This document shows positions 17,735-25,886 of a DNA stretch of 64,000 bases, piece after piece. The stretch is taken from the NCBI GenBank assembly GCA_028291545.1, contig JAQGHR010000004.1, positions 1 to 64,000 of the forward strand, written 5' to 3'. The position numbers and the translations under genes were made by a program. The notes under the pieces are model-generated. The model did not search any database, was not told the DNA's origin, and was given only the letters and a program-made list of their open reading frames with translations. Position 1 is the stretch's first letter. Every line of letters begins with the position of its first letter. The DNA comes from Planctomycetota bacterium (GTDB taxonomy: Bacteria; Planctomycetota; Planctomycetia; Isosphaerales; Isosphaeraceae).

Positions 17735-18813
17735 CTCGATTTATGAATGCGTTCTGCACTTACTGGCCGCGTATCGCGTGCTTGTTAATCGCGACGTCGG
17801 TTTCTTCCTTTTCGGGAGTCGTGGCCGAAAATCCGATCTTCCTGGATGGCGCAAAACTCGAGCGTATCCACACTCGCCTCGCCGGGCTCAACAGCGGGCT
17901 GACCGAAGGTCCCGCAGTCGCCCCGGATGGCAGCATCTACTTCACGGACATGCCGTTTGGAAGTGGTCATGGGATGATTCTCCGCTTCGACCCTCGCACG
18001 AGGAAAACCACCGTTTTCACCGATCAGGCCTACAAGTCGAACGGCCTGGCGTTCGACCGGGAGGGGAAACTCCTCTCCTGCGACGGCGCCGACGGTGGTG
18101 GACGGTGCGTCCGACGATGGGATCTCGTTACGGGCCGAAGCGAGATCGTCTCCGATCGCTATCAGGGCAAGCGATTCAACTCTCCCAACGATCTATGCGT
18201 CGATAAAAAGGGCCGCATCTACTTCAGCGACCCCCGCTACAGTGGGACGGAGCCGCGCGAGCTCGCCAGGGAAGCCGTGTATCGCATCGAGAAGGATGGA
18301 AGCGTCAGCGAGATCACACATGACGTCGAGAAGCCGAACGGCCTGTGCCTCAGCCCGGACCAGCGCACGTTGTACGTCGCCGACCACAACAATGGAGGCA
18401 ATCGGCTGTCCCCGAACGACCCGGAGCCTCGGCGTGGGGTGATGAAAATTTACGCCTTTCCGCTCGACGAGAACGGTCTGGTGAGCGGCAATCGCAAGAC
18501 TCTCGTGGATTTCGGGAAGGAGAACGGATGCGATGGAATGCGAGTTGACGCGCAGGGCAACATTTATCTGGCCGTCCGCAGCCTCGCCCGGCCGGGGATT
18601 CTCGTGATCGATCCTTCGGGCAAGGAATTGGCCTTTCTCGCGACCGGCCCCACCGGCCAGAAGGGCGTTTTCGAGGACTGGAAGGGCATTCCCAGCAACA
18701 TGGAATTCGGGATCGGGGGCGACGCCAACACGCTCTACATCACGATCGACAAGAGCCTGAATCGAATCCAGGTCAAAACACACGGCCTTCACCCGTACAC
18801 AGGCGGAAAGTGA
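17731..18813 (+). CDS. SMP-30/gluconolactonase family protein, exported
   Basis: This 360-residue six-bladed beta-propeller of the SMP-30/gluconolaconase/LRE family has a signal peptide (about 1-32). Blade motifs such as GPAVAPDGSIYFTDM, FNSPNDLCVDKKGRIYFSDP and KPNGLCLSPDQRTLYVAD contain the Glu, Asn and Asp residues that bind the catalytic divalent metal in characterised lactonases. It would hydrolyse sugar lactones in the periplasm. ATGA overlap with the DUF1501 stop indicates coupling. Together with the downstream dehydrogenases it suggests a lactone-forming sugar oxidation pathway, but substrate identity is unknown. Confidence 0.88.
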   Translation: MTRFMNAFCTYWPRIACLLIATSVSSFSGVVAENPIFLDGAKLERIHTRLAGLNSGLTEGPAVAPDGSIYFTDMPFGSGHGMILRFDPRTRKTTVFTDQAYKSNGLAFDREGKLLSCDGADGGGRCVRRWDLVTGRSEIVSDRYQGKRFNSPNDLCVDKKGRIYFSDPRYSGTEPRELAREAVYRIEKDGSVSEITHDVEKPNGLCLSPDQRTLYVADHNNGGNRLSPNDPEPRRGVMKIYAFPLDENGLVSGNRKTLVDFGKENGCDGMRVDAQGNIYLAVRSLARPGILVIDPSGKELAFLATGPTGQKGVFEDWKGIPSNMEFGIGGDANTLYITIDKSLNRIQVKTHGLHPYTGGK

Positions 18814-18821
18814 CCTTGAGC

Positions 18822-20162
18822 ATGGGAACGCCCGGATTATCAAGCCCCGCCGACGTCGGCGAAATGGGCGGTCCGCCCGATCGAGACGTGACCCGGTTGC
18901 GGGATCTATCTTCCCAGCAATGGAAGTCCGGCGCCGCGGCCTGGTTGGGCTGGCTCTTCGACGGGCTGGACATGCACCTGTACGTGCTGGTCGCCGCCCC
19001 GTTCGTCGCGGAATTGCTCGGTGTAGGCCAGACCGATCCGAACGTGAGCTATTACAGTTCGTGGATTCAGGCGGCATTTCTGTTCGGCTGGGCTCTGGGG
19101 GGAGGATTTTTCGGGCGGATCGCCGACAGGCTCGGCCGTAGCCGTTCTTTGATGCTGACAATCCTCACCTATGCGACCTTCACCGGTTTGTCCTACTTTG
19201 CGCAAACGTGGTGGCAACTGCTTATTTTTCGATTCCTCGCGGCCCTCGGCATCGGCGGAGAGTGGGCGGTGGGCGCATCCCTCCTCTCCGAGACCTGGCC
19301 GCGACGCTGGCGGCCATGGATGGCGGCCGTCCTGCAAACCGGCGTCAACCTGGGGGTGATGCTGGCGAGTCTGGCGAACTTCCTGCTGGCCGACTATCCG
19401 AAGCGAACGGTCTTCCTGGTCGGCGTGCTCCCTGCGTTTCTTGTGCTCTGGATTCGCCGCGCCGTGCCGGAACCCGAGGAATGGCATGAGGCCAAGCGAC
19501 TGTCGGCCGACACACAGCCGCGTTTTCTGGAGCTTTTCCACGGCTCGGTACGCCGGATCACCGTCTTGACCACGCTCGTATGTGCTCTGGCGCTCACGGC
19601 GCACTGGGCCTTCCTGTTCTGGTACCTACAGCAGCTGCGAAATCTGCCCGAGCTGGCGGACTGGACCGGTACGGAGAAAACGCGCCTGGTCAGCAAGGTC
19701 ATGACGGCGGTCATGTTGAGTTCGATCGCGGGAAACTTTCTCGCAGCCTGGATCGCGCGCTGGTTAGGGTACAGGCGAGCCATCGCGTGGCTTTGCCTGG
19801 CATACCTCGCGGCGCTTGTCGCCACCTACGGCCGGCCGTTGGAGCTGAATAACCTCTGGTACGGCTGGGCGGCGATTGGACTCTGTCAGGGAGTTTTCGC
19901 CTTATTCACGATGTATCTTCCTCCTCTCTTCCCGACCCTGTTACGAACGACGGGCGCAGGCTTCTGTTTCAACATCGGCCGCATCGCCGCCGGCGTGGGC
20001 ACGGTCGTCTTCGGTCTGTTTTCGAGGGTTGGCGACTACCGACTCGCGATCCTCTATTCGGGTTTCCTGTTCCTGCCCGCGGCCGGAATCGCCTGGTTGC
20101 TTCCCGACCTACCGGACGAACGCAGGAAATGTCCGCCGGATTTGGGAGAGGATCTGACATGA
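18822..20162 (+). CDS. MFS transporter, metabolite:H+ symporter type
   Basis: This is a 446-residue major facilitator with about 12 membrane helices. The loop between helices 2 and 3 carries the GRIADRLGRS version of the MFS signature, and helix 1 has the WLFDGLDM motif typical of aromatic-acid or sugar-acid:H+ symporters (AAHS/SHS groups). It probably imports a sugar acid or related carboxylate. An overlapping GTG start at 18810 (GTGA with the SMP-30 stop) is possible; I prefer the ATG at 18822. The stop overlaps the next gene start by four bases, so transport and the NHL protein are linked. Confidence 0.85.
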   Translation: MGTPGLSSPADVGEMGGPPDRDVTRLRDLSSQQWKSGAAAWLGWLFDGLDMHLYVLVAAPFVAELLGVGQTDPNVSYYSSWIQAAFLFGWALGGGFFGRIADRLGRSRSLMLTILTYATFTGLSYFAQTWWQLLIFRFLAALGIGGEWAVGASLLSETWPRRWRPWMAAVLQTGVNLGVMLASLANFLLADYPKRTVFLVGVLPAFLVLWIRRAVPEPEEWHEAKRLSADTQPRFLELFHGSVRRITVLTTLVCALALTAHWAFLFWYLQQLRNLPELADWTGTEKTRLVSKVMTAVMLSSIAGNFLAAWIARWLGYRRAIAWLCLAYLAALVATYGRPLELNNLWYGWAAIGLCQGVFALFTMYLPPLFPTLLRTTGAGFCFNIGRIAAGVGTVVFGLFSRVGDYRLAILYSGFLFLPAAGIAWLLPDLPDERRKCPPDLGEDLT

Positions 20163-21181
20163 ACCTGAACAAGGTTTCCGATCGGGATGACTCGATCAAC
20201 TCCGTTCGTGCCGATCTGGAATTTGAAGCCGACGATCATTGGGCGAAATTACCCCCGGGATGGAGTTGGGTCGAGACGACGGCCGTGGCGACCGATGACC
20301 AGGATCGGGTCTACGTTTTCAATCGCGGCGAGCACCCGGTCATCGTCCTCGATCGCGAGGGTGGATTCCTTCATTCGTGGGGTGAGGGCATGTTCGCCCG
20401 GCCGCACGGCATCTTCATCGGGCCGGACAACGCCGTCTATTGCACCGACGACCTCGATCATACGGTCCGCAAATTCACCCTGGAAGGACGACTCCTCCTC
20501 ACCCTCGGCACGAGCGGCCGGCCCTCGGATACCGGGGCAACGAGTGTCGACTTTCGCAGCATCGTCCGAGCCGGTCCGCCGTTCCACTTCCCCACGAACA
20601 CCGCGATCTCGCCCGAAGGCGACCTGTACGTGAGCGACGGATACGGAAACGCGAGGATTCACAAATTTTCATCCGAAGGTATTCATCTCCTCTCCTGGGG
20701 CGAACCCGGAAGCGGCCCGGGACAATTTCGGGTGCCGCACGGCATCGCGGTGGCTCCCGATGGCATTGTTCACGTCGCCGACCGAGAGAACAGCCGGATC
20801 CAACGATTCACGGCCGATGGGGACTATCTCTCGGAGTGGGTCGATGTGGCCAGGCCGTGTCAGATTTTCATCGATGGGATCGGCACGGCCTATGTTGCTG
20901 AGTTAGGGTTCCTCGCGGGGATGTGGCCCGGGACGACCGCTCCGGCCGGCGCTCCGGGAGGTCGAGTGAGCATATTCGACGGTGACGGCCGGTTGCTCGC
21001 CCGATCGGGAGGGGGCCGCAACCCGTGTTCGCCGGGCGACTTCTTCGCGCCGCATGGAATCTGGGTCGATTCGCGAGGCGATTTCTATGTGACCGAAGTG
21101 ACCATGTCCGCCGGAGGCAATCGCGGGCTGGTTTCGAAGGATTGCCACACCTTGCAGAAATTCGTGCGGAAGCCGACCTGA
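20159..21181 (+). CDS. NHL-repeat beta-propeller protein
   Basis: This 340-residue protein is made of NHL repeats: FARPHGIFIGPDNAVYCTDD, FRVPHGIAVAPDGIVHVAD and FFAPHGIWVDSRGDFYVTE are clear blades. It resembles planctomycete peptidyl-alpha-hydroxyglycine lyase-like and generic NHL proteins. No signal peptide is visible with the chosen ATG at 20159, which overlaps the MFS stop (ATGA), so it may be cytoplasmic; a longer start at 20129 would not add one. Role in the cluster unknown; it could be a lactonase-like or lyase-like propeller working with the SMP-30 protein. Confidence 0.82.
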   Translation: MNLNKVSDRDDSINSVRADLEFEADDHWAKLPPGWSWVETTAVATDDQDRVYVFNRGEHPVIVLDREGGFLHSWGEGMFARPHGIFIGPDNAVYCTDDLDHTVRKFTLEGRLLLTLGTSGRPSDTGATSVDFRSIVRAGPPFHFPTNTAISPEGDLYVSDGYGNARIHKFSSEGIHLLSWGEPGSGPGQFRVPHGIAVAPDGIVHVADRENSRIQRFTADGDYLSEWVDVARPCQIFIDGIGTAYVAELGFLAGMWPGTTAPAGAPGGRVSIFDGDGRLLARSGGGRNPCSPGDFFAPHGIWVDSRGDFYVTEVTMSAGGNRGLVSKDCHTLQKFVRKPT

Positions 21182-21247
21182 AACGAACCGTCTCGTCAGT
21201 CTGCCCGTCAACCGGCGAGCGATCTTTCTGAAGAGGAATCACGGCCG

Positions 21248-22345
21248 ATGAAAGCCTGGCGATTTCACGCATTCAACGACATGCGGCTGGATGACGTACC
21301 GGACCCCATCTGCTTCCCCGGCCATGTGCTTGTCGAGCCCCTCTGCGTTCAGCCGAGCATCACTGAGGCGCTTCTGGCCCGCGGCATTCCGACCCTGGCC
21401 TTCGAGCGAGTCAAGCGTCGGCTGGAGACCGAGGCCCCCATCCAGCTTTTCGGGCACGAGTTCTGCGCCCGCATCGTCGAGGTTGGGGAGGGGGTGACTC
21501 AATTTCAGGTCGGCGATCGGGTCGCGGCGAGGGCGAAACTTCCGTGTGGTCAATGCTCGCTTTGCCGGTCCGAACGGAGCGACCTGTGCCGCAAGGGGCC
21601 TGTCATCGGATTCGATCTTCCTGGCTGCTTTTCCGAGGTCGCCATCCTTCCCGCGATCGCCCTGGTGAAGGTGGACGACCGGATCTCGGATAGCGAGGCG
21701 GCATGTCTACAATCGTTGAGCGACAGCGTTGCCGCCGTCGAGACGGCGCAATTGCAGATCGGGAATTCGGTGGTGATTCTTGGTCAGGGGAGCATGGGCC
21801 TCGAATGCCTTCAAGTTGCCCGATTGAGCGGCGCGGGCTTGGTCATCACGGTGGACGTGCGCGAGGAAGCCTGCCAGGTCTCGCGTGAACTCGGGGCGGA
21901 TCATGCGCTGAATGCGCGTTCGACCGACATCGTGGCGGAGATTCGCGACCTGACCGGTGGAATTGGGGCGGATGTCGTCTTCGAATGCGCGGGAGGCAGC
22001 CCGAAACAAGGGCTCGCCGGCTCTCAGACGCTGTCGCAGGCCGTTGACGCGGTCCGATCGGGCGGGAAGATCCTCGGTGTTTCCTGGTTCGGCGCCCCGC
22101 TCCAGCTCGACATCGACCTCTTTCGTGAACGGAGTCTGCGCTACCTCTTTCCGGACATCAGCACTCAGGCACATCTCCAACATACAGTCCGACTTGTCGC
22201 TAGCGGTCGGGTTCGCCTCCAACCGACCATCACGCACGTGCTCCATGGCATGAAATCCGTGCCGAAGGCCTTTGAGATCACGGCAAACAAAGGGGAATAC
22301 AAGGCCATCAACCCGGCGCAGGTCATGATGCAGTCGAGCTTGTGA
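21248..22345 (+). CDS. Zinc-dependent alcohol dehydrogenase (MDR superfamily)
   Basis: This 365-residue medium-chain dehydrogenase/reductase has probable catalytic zinc ligands C33 and H70-E71 (in GHEF), and a structural zinc cluster C100-G-Q-C103-S-L-C106-x7-C114. The Rossmann nucleotide-binding motif is GQGSMG near residue 180, followed by an acidic residue (VDVRE) that favours NAD. It would oxidise a secondary alcohol of a polyol or sugar, as in the sorbitol/threonine dehydrogenase relatives. It begins 66 bases after the NHL gene in the same direction and is probably part of the same transcription unit. Confidence 0.88.
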   Translation: MKAWRFHAFNDMRLDDVPDPICFPGHVLVEPLCVQPSITEALLARGIPTLAFERVKRRLETEAPIQLFGHEFCARIVEVGEGVTQFQVGDRVAARAKLPCGQCSLCRSERSDLCRKGPVIGFDLPGCFSEVAILPAIALVKVDDRISDSEAACLQSLSDSVAAVETAQLQIGNSVVILGQGSMGLECLQVARLSGAGLVITVDVREEACQVSRELGADHALNARSTDIVAEIRDLTGGIGADVVFECAGGSPKQGLAGSQTLSQAVDAVRSGGKILGVSWFGAPLQLDIDLFRERSLRYLFPDISTQAHLQHTVRLVASGRVRLQPTITHVLHGMKSVPKAFEITANKGEYKAINPAQVMMQSSL

Positions 22346-22617
22346 GTTCCGCCCCGGGTTCCAGGGACTCGCGGCTTCCCTCTGTGGCGAGACGGATCCA
22401 CGTCGCCCAAAGGGCAAGTACCGCGAGCCTCTGGAGTGCCGTGACGGAGTGTGCGAGGATAGGTGGACCACACTCCAGAACGAATCCGCGAATCCGTCAC
22501 GTTTCCGCACCACGGGATCGAATACGCTCGGGTGTGTCGCTGCGTCCGCTTTGATGCCTCGTCACGGCCGTGATCGAGGCACCTGCATCTTTCCTGTCGG
22601 AAACAAGGCCAAGCACC
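22346..22617. other. Intergenic region before the binding-protein gene
   Basis: This 272-base gap interrupts the otherwise tight plus-strand run. It holds a 27-base dyad at 22555-22581 and no supported gene. The gap is long enough for a separate promoter for the ABC genes. Confidence 0.45.
22555..22581. promoter_or_regulatory. Inverted repeat, candidate operator or leader hairpin
   Basis: The left arm TGCCTCGTCACGG and the right arm CCGTGATCGAGGCA pair over 13 bases with one bulged T and no loop, so the site is close to a perfect palindrome. It ends 36 bases before the binding-protein start. A near-symmetric site with central GC in front of ribose-type ABC genes is what a LacI-family or similar dimeric repressor would bind, but no regulator gene is present in the window. 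It could instead form an mRNA hairpin. Confidence 0.4.
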
Positions 22618-23613
22618 ATGAATCGACTCTTGCTAGCGATCCTCGGGACATCGATCCTCACGGCTGCAACCGGTTGCTCCAACAGGGAAGCCGCCACCCC
22701 GCAGGCGGACGCGAAGGGCGGTTCGGCTTCGAAGGCCACCAAGGGGACCATCGGCGTCTCGGTCCTCACGCTCACCAATCCCTTCTTCAAGGTGATCGGA
22801 GACTCGATCACCGAGGAAGCTCGCAAGCATGGGTATGACGTGATCGTGACGAGCGGGGAGTTCGACGTGGCGAGGCAGCAGAACCAGGTGAAGGACTTCA
22901 TCGTCAAGAAGGTCGCGGCCATTGTCCTTTGCCCGTGCGACTCCAAGTCCATCGGCCCCGCGATCCAGGAAGCCGCCTCGGCCGGGATTCCCGTCTTCAC
23001 CGCCGACATCGCCTGCCTGGACCCGGCCGCGAAAGTGGTGTCCCATATCGCCACAGACAATTATGGCGGCGGCAAGCAGGCGGGTCAGGCCATGATCGAG
23101 GCTCTGGGAGAGGCCGGCGGCAAGGTCGTGATCCTCGACTTCAAGCAAGCGGAGTCCTGTCAGCTACGGGTTCAAGGGTTCAAGGAAGTCATCGACGCTT
23201 ATAACACGAAGCGGGGATCTGGCCGAGTCTTGATCGTTGCGGAGCTGCCCGGCGACGGCAAGAAAGATCAGGGCTTCAAGTGTGCGGAGGACGCTCTCCA
23301 GTCCCACGCTGACATGGCGGGAATCTTCGCGATCAATGATCCCTCCGCGCTCGGAGCACGGGCTGCGCTGGAAAAGGCGGGGAAAGCCGATCAGGTGAAA
23401 ATCGTCGGCTTCGACGGCCAGCTCGAGGGAAAGCAAGGCATCAAGGAGGGCAAGATTTATGCGGACCCGGTCCAATTTCCCGAGAAGATCGGCCAGATGG
23501 CGGTTGCCTCCATTTTTCAGTTCCTCGCGGGCGAGGACGTGCCCGCAAACCAGTTGATCCCCACCTCCCTGTATCGGAAGAAGGACGGGCTGAGCGACCC
23601 GATGCTCAAATAG
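22618..23613 (+). CDS. Sugar ABC transporter substrate-binding lipoprotein (RbsB-like)
   Basis: This 331-residue type I periplasmic binding protein of the ribose/xylose/galactose class has a lipoprotein signal peptide ending TAATGC, with the acylated Cys at residue 20, so it is membrane-anchored. Typical features follow: TIGVSVLTLTNPFFKVI at the first strand, VAAIVLCPCDS, and IFAINDPSALGARAALEKAG in the second lobe. The ATG at 22618 was chosen because it gives the lipobox; the frame runs 48 bases further upstream. The permease follows after 83 bases. No ATPase gene is adjacent. Confidence 0.9.
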   Translation: MNRLLLAILGTSILTAATGCSNREAATPQADAKGGSASKATKGTIGVSVLTLTNPFFKVIGDSITEEARKHGYDVIVTSGEFDVARQQNQVKDFIVKKVAAIVLCPCDSKSIGPAIQEAASAGIPVFTADIACLDPAAKVVSHIATDNYGGGKQAGQAMIEALGEAGGKVVILDFKQAESCQLRVQGFKEVIDAYNTKRGSGRVLIVAELPGDGKKDQGFKCAEDALQSHADMAGIFAINDPSALGARAALEKAGKADQVKIVGFDGQLEGKQGIKEGKIYADPVQFPEKIGQMAVASIFQFLAGEDVPANQLIPTSLYRKKDGLSDPMLK

Positions 23614-23696
23614 CGTCGGGTCCTTCGGGCATCACGGAAGTATCAAGGTAAACTCGATCGTCTCGTCCGCTCAGACCTCTCAAGACATCATCAGCG

Positions 23697-25040
23697 ATGA
23701 CCAATCGACATTTCCATTCCGCGGTGAATCACCTGCTCTCCGAGTACGGCATGGTCGTCGTCCTCTTCTTGCTATGCGTCTTCTTCTGCGCCGTCACCTA
23801 TGACGAGCAGCACCCGACCGGCGTCGTCGCGGCGCGGCAACTCGGGTCGGCGATACGTGCGGCTTCGAAGGATCGCGATCGCGTCGTGATCGTCGTCCGG
23901 GACAGTACCGAAGATCGTCTCTTCGCCGAAGAACTCCGCAAGACGTTATCGGCCGATCGGCTGGAAGTCGTCGGTACCGTCCGCGGACAGCCGGCCGATG
24001 CGCGAAGGGCGATCACCCAGCTCGGGCAGAAGGGTGAACCGATCGCCTTCTTCGCCTGTAACCAGGTCACGTCCAATTGGGAGGTTTTCGCACCCCTGCA
24101 GCAACGATTTCCTTCCCTCGCCGGAGCGCGAATCTTCAAGCCCGAGAGCTACTACTGGCCCAACTTTCTCAAGACCGAAAACCTGCTGAACATCGCGAAT
24201 CAGATCGCGGTGATCGCCATCATCGCGATCGGAATGACGATGGTGATCATCACCGGCGGCATCGACCTTTCCGTCGGCAGCCTCATCGCCTTGTCCGCCG
24301 TCGTCACCTCCCGTCTGATTCGCGACCTGGCCGGTGGAGACGCGGCCACCACGAGCGGCATGATCCTGGCGAGCGTTTGCGGCATCCTCGCCTGCGCGGT
24401 TTGCGGACTTTTCTCGGGCGCGATGGTGACGCTTTTCGCCATACCTCCGTTCATCGTCACGCTTGCGATGATGCTCGCGACCAGCGGGCTCGCGTACATC
24501 CTGGCCGAGGGTCAATCGATTAATCAGGTCCCGGACGCGTTCGTGTGGTTGGGACGAGGCGCGGATGTTTTCTGGCTTCCGAACGCGGTCTTGCTGATGA
24601 TCGTCCTGTACGCGGTCGCGCACCTCATGATGAAGCGAATGCGGATCGGTCGATACATCTATGCCGTGGGCGGAAATTCGGAAGCGGCGAGGCTCTCCGG
24701 CGTCTCGATCCGGTCGGTGCTGCTGCTCGTCTATGCGCTCTGCGGGGCTCTCGCCGGCCTGGGCGGGGTCATCACCGCCTCGCAGCTCAAGAGCGGGGCA
24801 CCCACGTATGGCCAGATGTATGAACTCTACGTGATCGCCGCGGTGGTCGTGGGAGGGACCTCGCTTTCGGGGGGATCGGGCAAAATTCTCGGCACTCTGG
24901 TCGGTGCATTGATCATTGCGGTCATCCAGAATGGCATGAATCTCCGGGGCGTCGAGAGTTATACGCAGAAGATCATTCTTGGCGGTGTCATCCTTGGCGC
25001 GGTCTTGCTCGATCGGCTGAAACGTCGTCCCCGGGGTTAG
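23697..25040 (+). CDS. Ribose-type ABC transporter permease with extracytoplasmic insert
   Basis: This 447-residue RbsC-like permease has a first membrane helix at about 18-35 and then a hydrophilic insert of about 110 residues (40-155). The standard permease core starts at [12 protein letters not shown], with the family hallmark [12 protein letters not shown] and later [15 protein letters not shown], which contacts the ATPase. Ordinary RbsC proteins go from the first helix to the NLLNI segment almost directly. The insert contains alternating strands and helices ([35 protein letters not shown]) reminiscent of one lobe of a type I binding protein. The expected ATP-binding subunit is not in the window. 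Confidence 0.86.
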   Translation: MTNRHFHSAVNHLLSEYGMVVVLFLLCVFFCAVTYDEQHPTGVVAARQLGSAIRAASKDRDRVVIVVRDSTEDRLFAEELRKTLSADRLEVVGTVRGQPADARRAITQLGQKGEPIAFFACNQVTSNWEVFAPLQQRFPSLAGARIFKPESYYWPNFLKTENLLNIANQIAVIAIIAIGMTMVIITGGIDLSVGSLIALSAVVTSRLIRDLAGGDAATTSGMILASVCGILACAVCGLFSGAMVTLFAIPPFIVTLAMMLATSGLAYILAEGQSINQVPDAFVWLGRGADVFWLPNAVLLMIVLYAVAHLMMKRMRIGRYIYAVGGNSEAARLSGVSIRSVLLLVYALCGALAGLGGVITASQLKSGAPTYGQMYELYVIAAVVVGGTSLSGGSGKILGTLVGALIIAVIQNGMNLRGVESYTQKIILGGVILGAVLLDRLKRRPRG

Positions 25041-25056
25041 ACCCGGAGGAGGGGCG

Positions 25057-25821
25057 ATGACGATGAGTCGGCTCGGAAAAACGGCGATTGTCACCGGCGC
25101 AGGCTCGGGGATCGGGCGCGCGACGGCGCTCGCACTCCTGGCGGAGGGCTACGCGGTCGTCCTGGCCGGTCGGCGGCCCGAGGCGCTTTCGGAGACGAAG
25201 GCACTGGCCGCAACTGCGGGCGATCGAGCCCTGCCGGTCCCGACCGATGTCACGGACGCAGAATCCGTCCGGTTGCTTTTCCAGACGACGAGGCAGGCGT
25301 TTGGCCGCCTTGACCTGCTTTTCAACAACGCGGGCCGGAGTGCGCCGGCGGTTCCGATCGAGGATCTGTCGGTCCAGGATTGGCGGCAGGTCGTGGACGT
25401 GCTTCTCACCGGCTCGTTCCTCTGCATTCGCGAGGCGTTTCGGTTGATGAAGGATCAGGTGCCGAGGGGCGGACGAATCATCAACAATGGATCAATCTCC
25501 GCGCAAACTCCACGGCCGAATTCGGCACCCTACACGGCCGCGAAGCACGCGATCACGGGGCTCACCAAGTCCACCGCGCTGGACGGCCGGAAGTATGACA
25601 TAGCGTGCGGCCAGATCGACATCGGGAACGCGGCGACCGAGATGACCGCCCGAATGAAAAATGGCGTGGTCCAGGCGAACGGCGATCTCACGCCGGAACC
25701 GACAATGGATGTTGCGCACGTGGCTCGCGCGGTCGTGTACATGGCGGGGCTGCCCCTGGATGCCAACGTCCTGTTCATGACCGTGATGGCCACGAAAATG
25801 CCGCTGGTGGGACGGGGCTGA
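25057..25821 (+). CDS. Short-chain dehydrogenase/reductase (SDR)
   Basis: This 254-residue classical SDR has the cofactor motif TGAGSGIG at about 13-20, the NNAG motif (LLFNNAG), the catalytic Ser in GSIS and Y-TAA-K (YTAAK). The R after the second strand (AGRRPE) suggests NADP preference. AGGAGGGG directly precedes the ATG at 25057, a stronger ribosome site than most in the window. It lies 16 bases after the ABC permease and is the last gene of the plus-strand run, so it probably acts on the imported sugar or its oxidation product. Confidence 0.88.
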   Translation: MTMSRLGKTAIVTGAGSGIGRATALALLAEGYAVVLAGRRPEALSETKALAATAGDRALPVPTDVTDAESVRLLFQTTRQAFGRLDLLFNNAGRSAPAVPIEDLSVQDWRQVVDVLLTGSFLCIREAFRLMKDQVPRGGRIINNGSISAQTPRPNSAPYTAAKHAITGLTKSTALDGRKYDIACGQIDIGNAATEMTARMKNGVVQANGDLTPEPTMDVAHVARAVVYMAGLPLDANVLFMTVMATKMPLVGRG

Positions 25822-25886
25822 GATCGATTAGACGAACCGTCGGATAGCCGCCGCGAGAGGACTCAAACCCTCCGGACGCATTGCAA

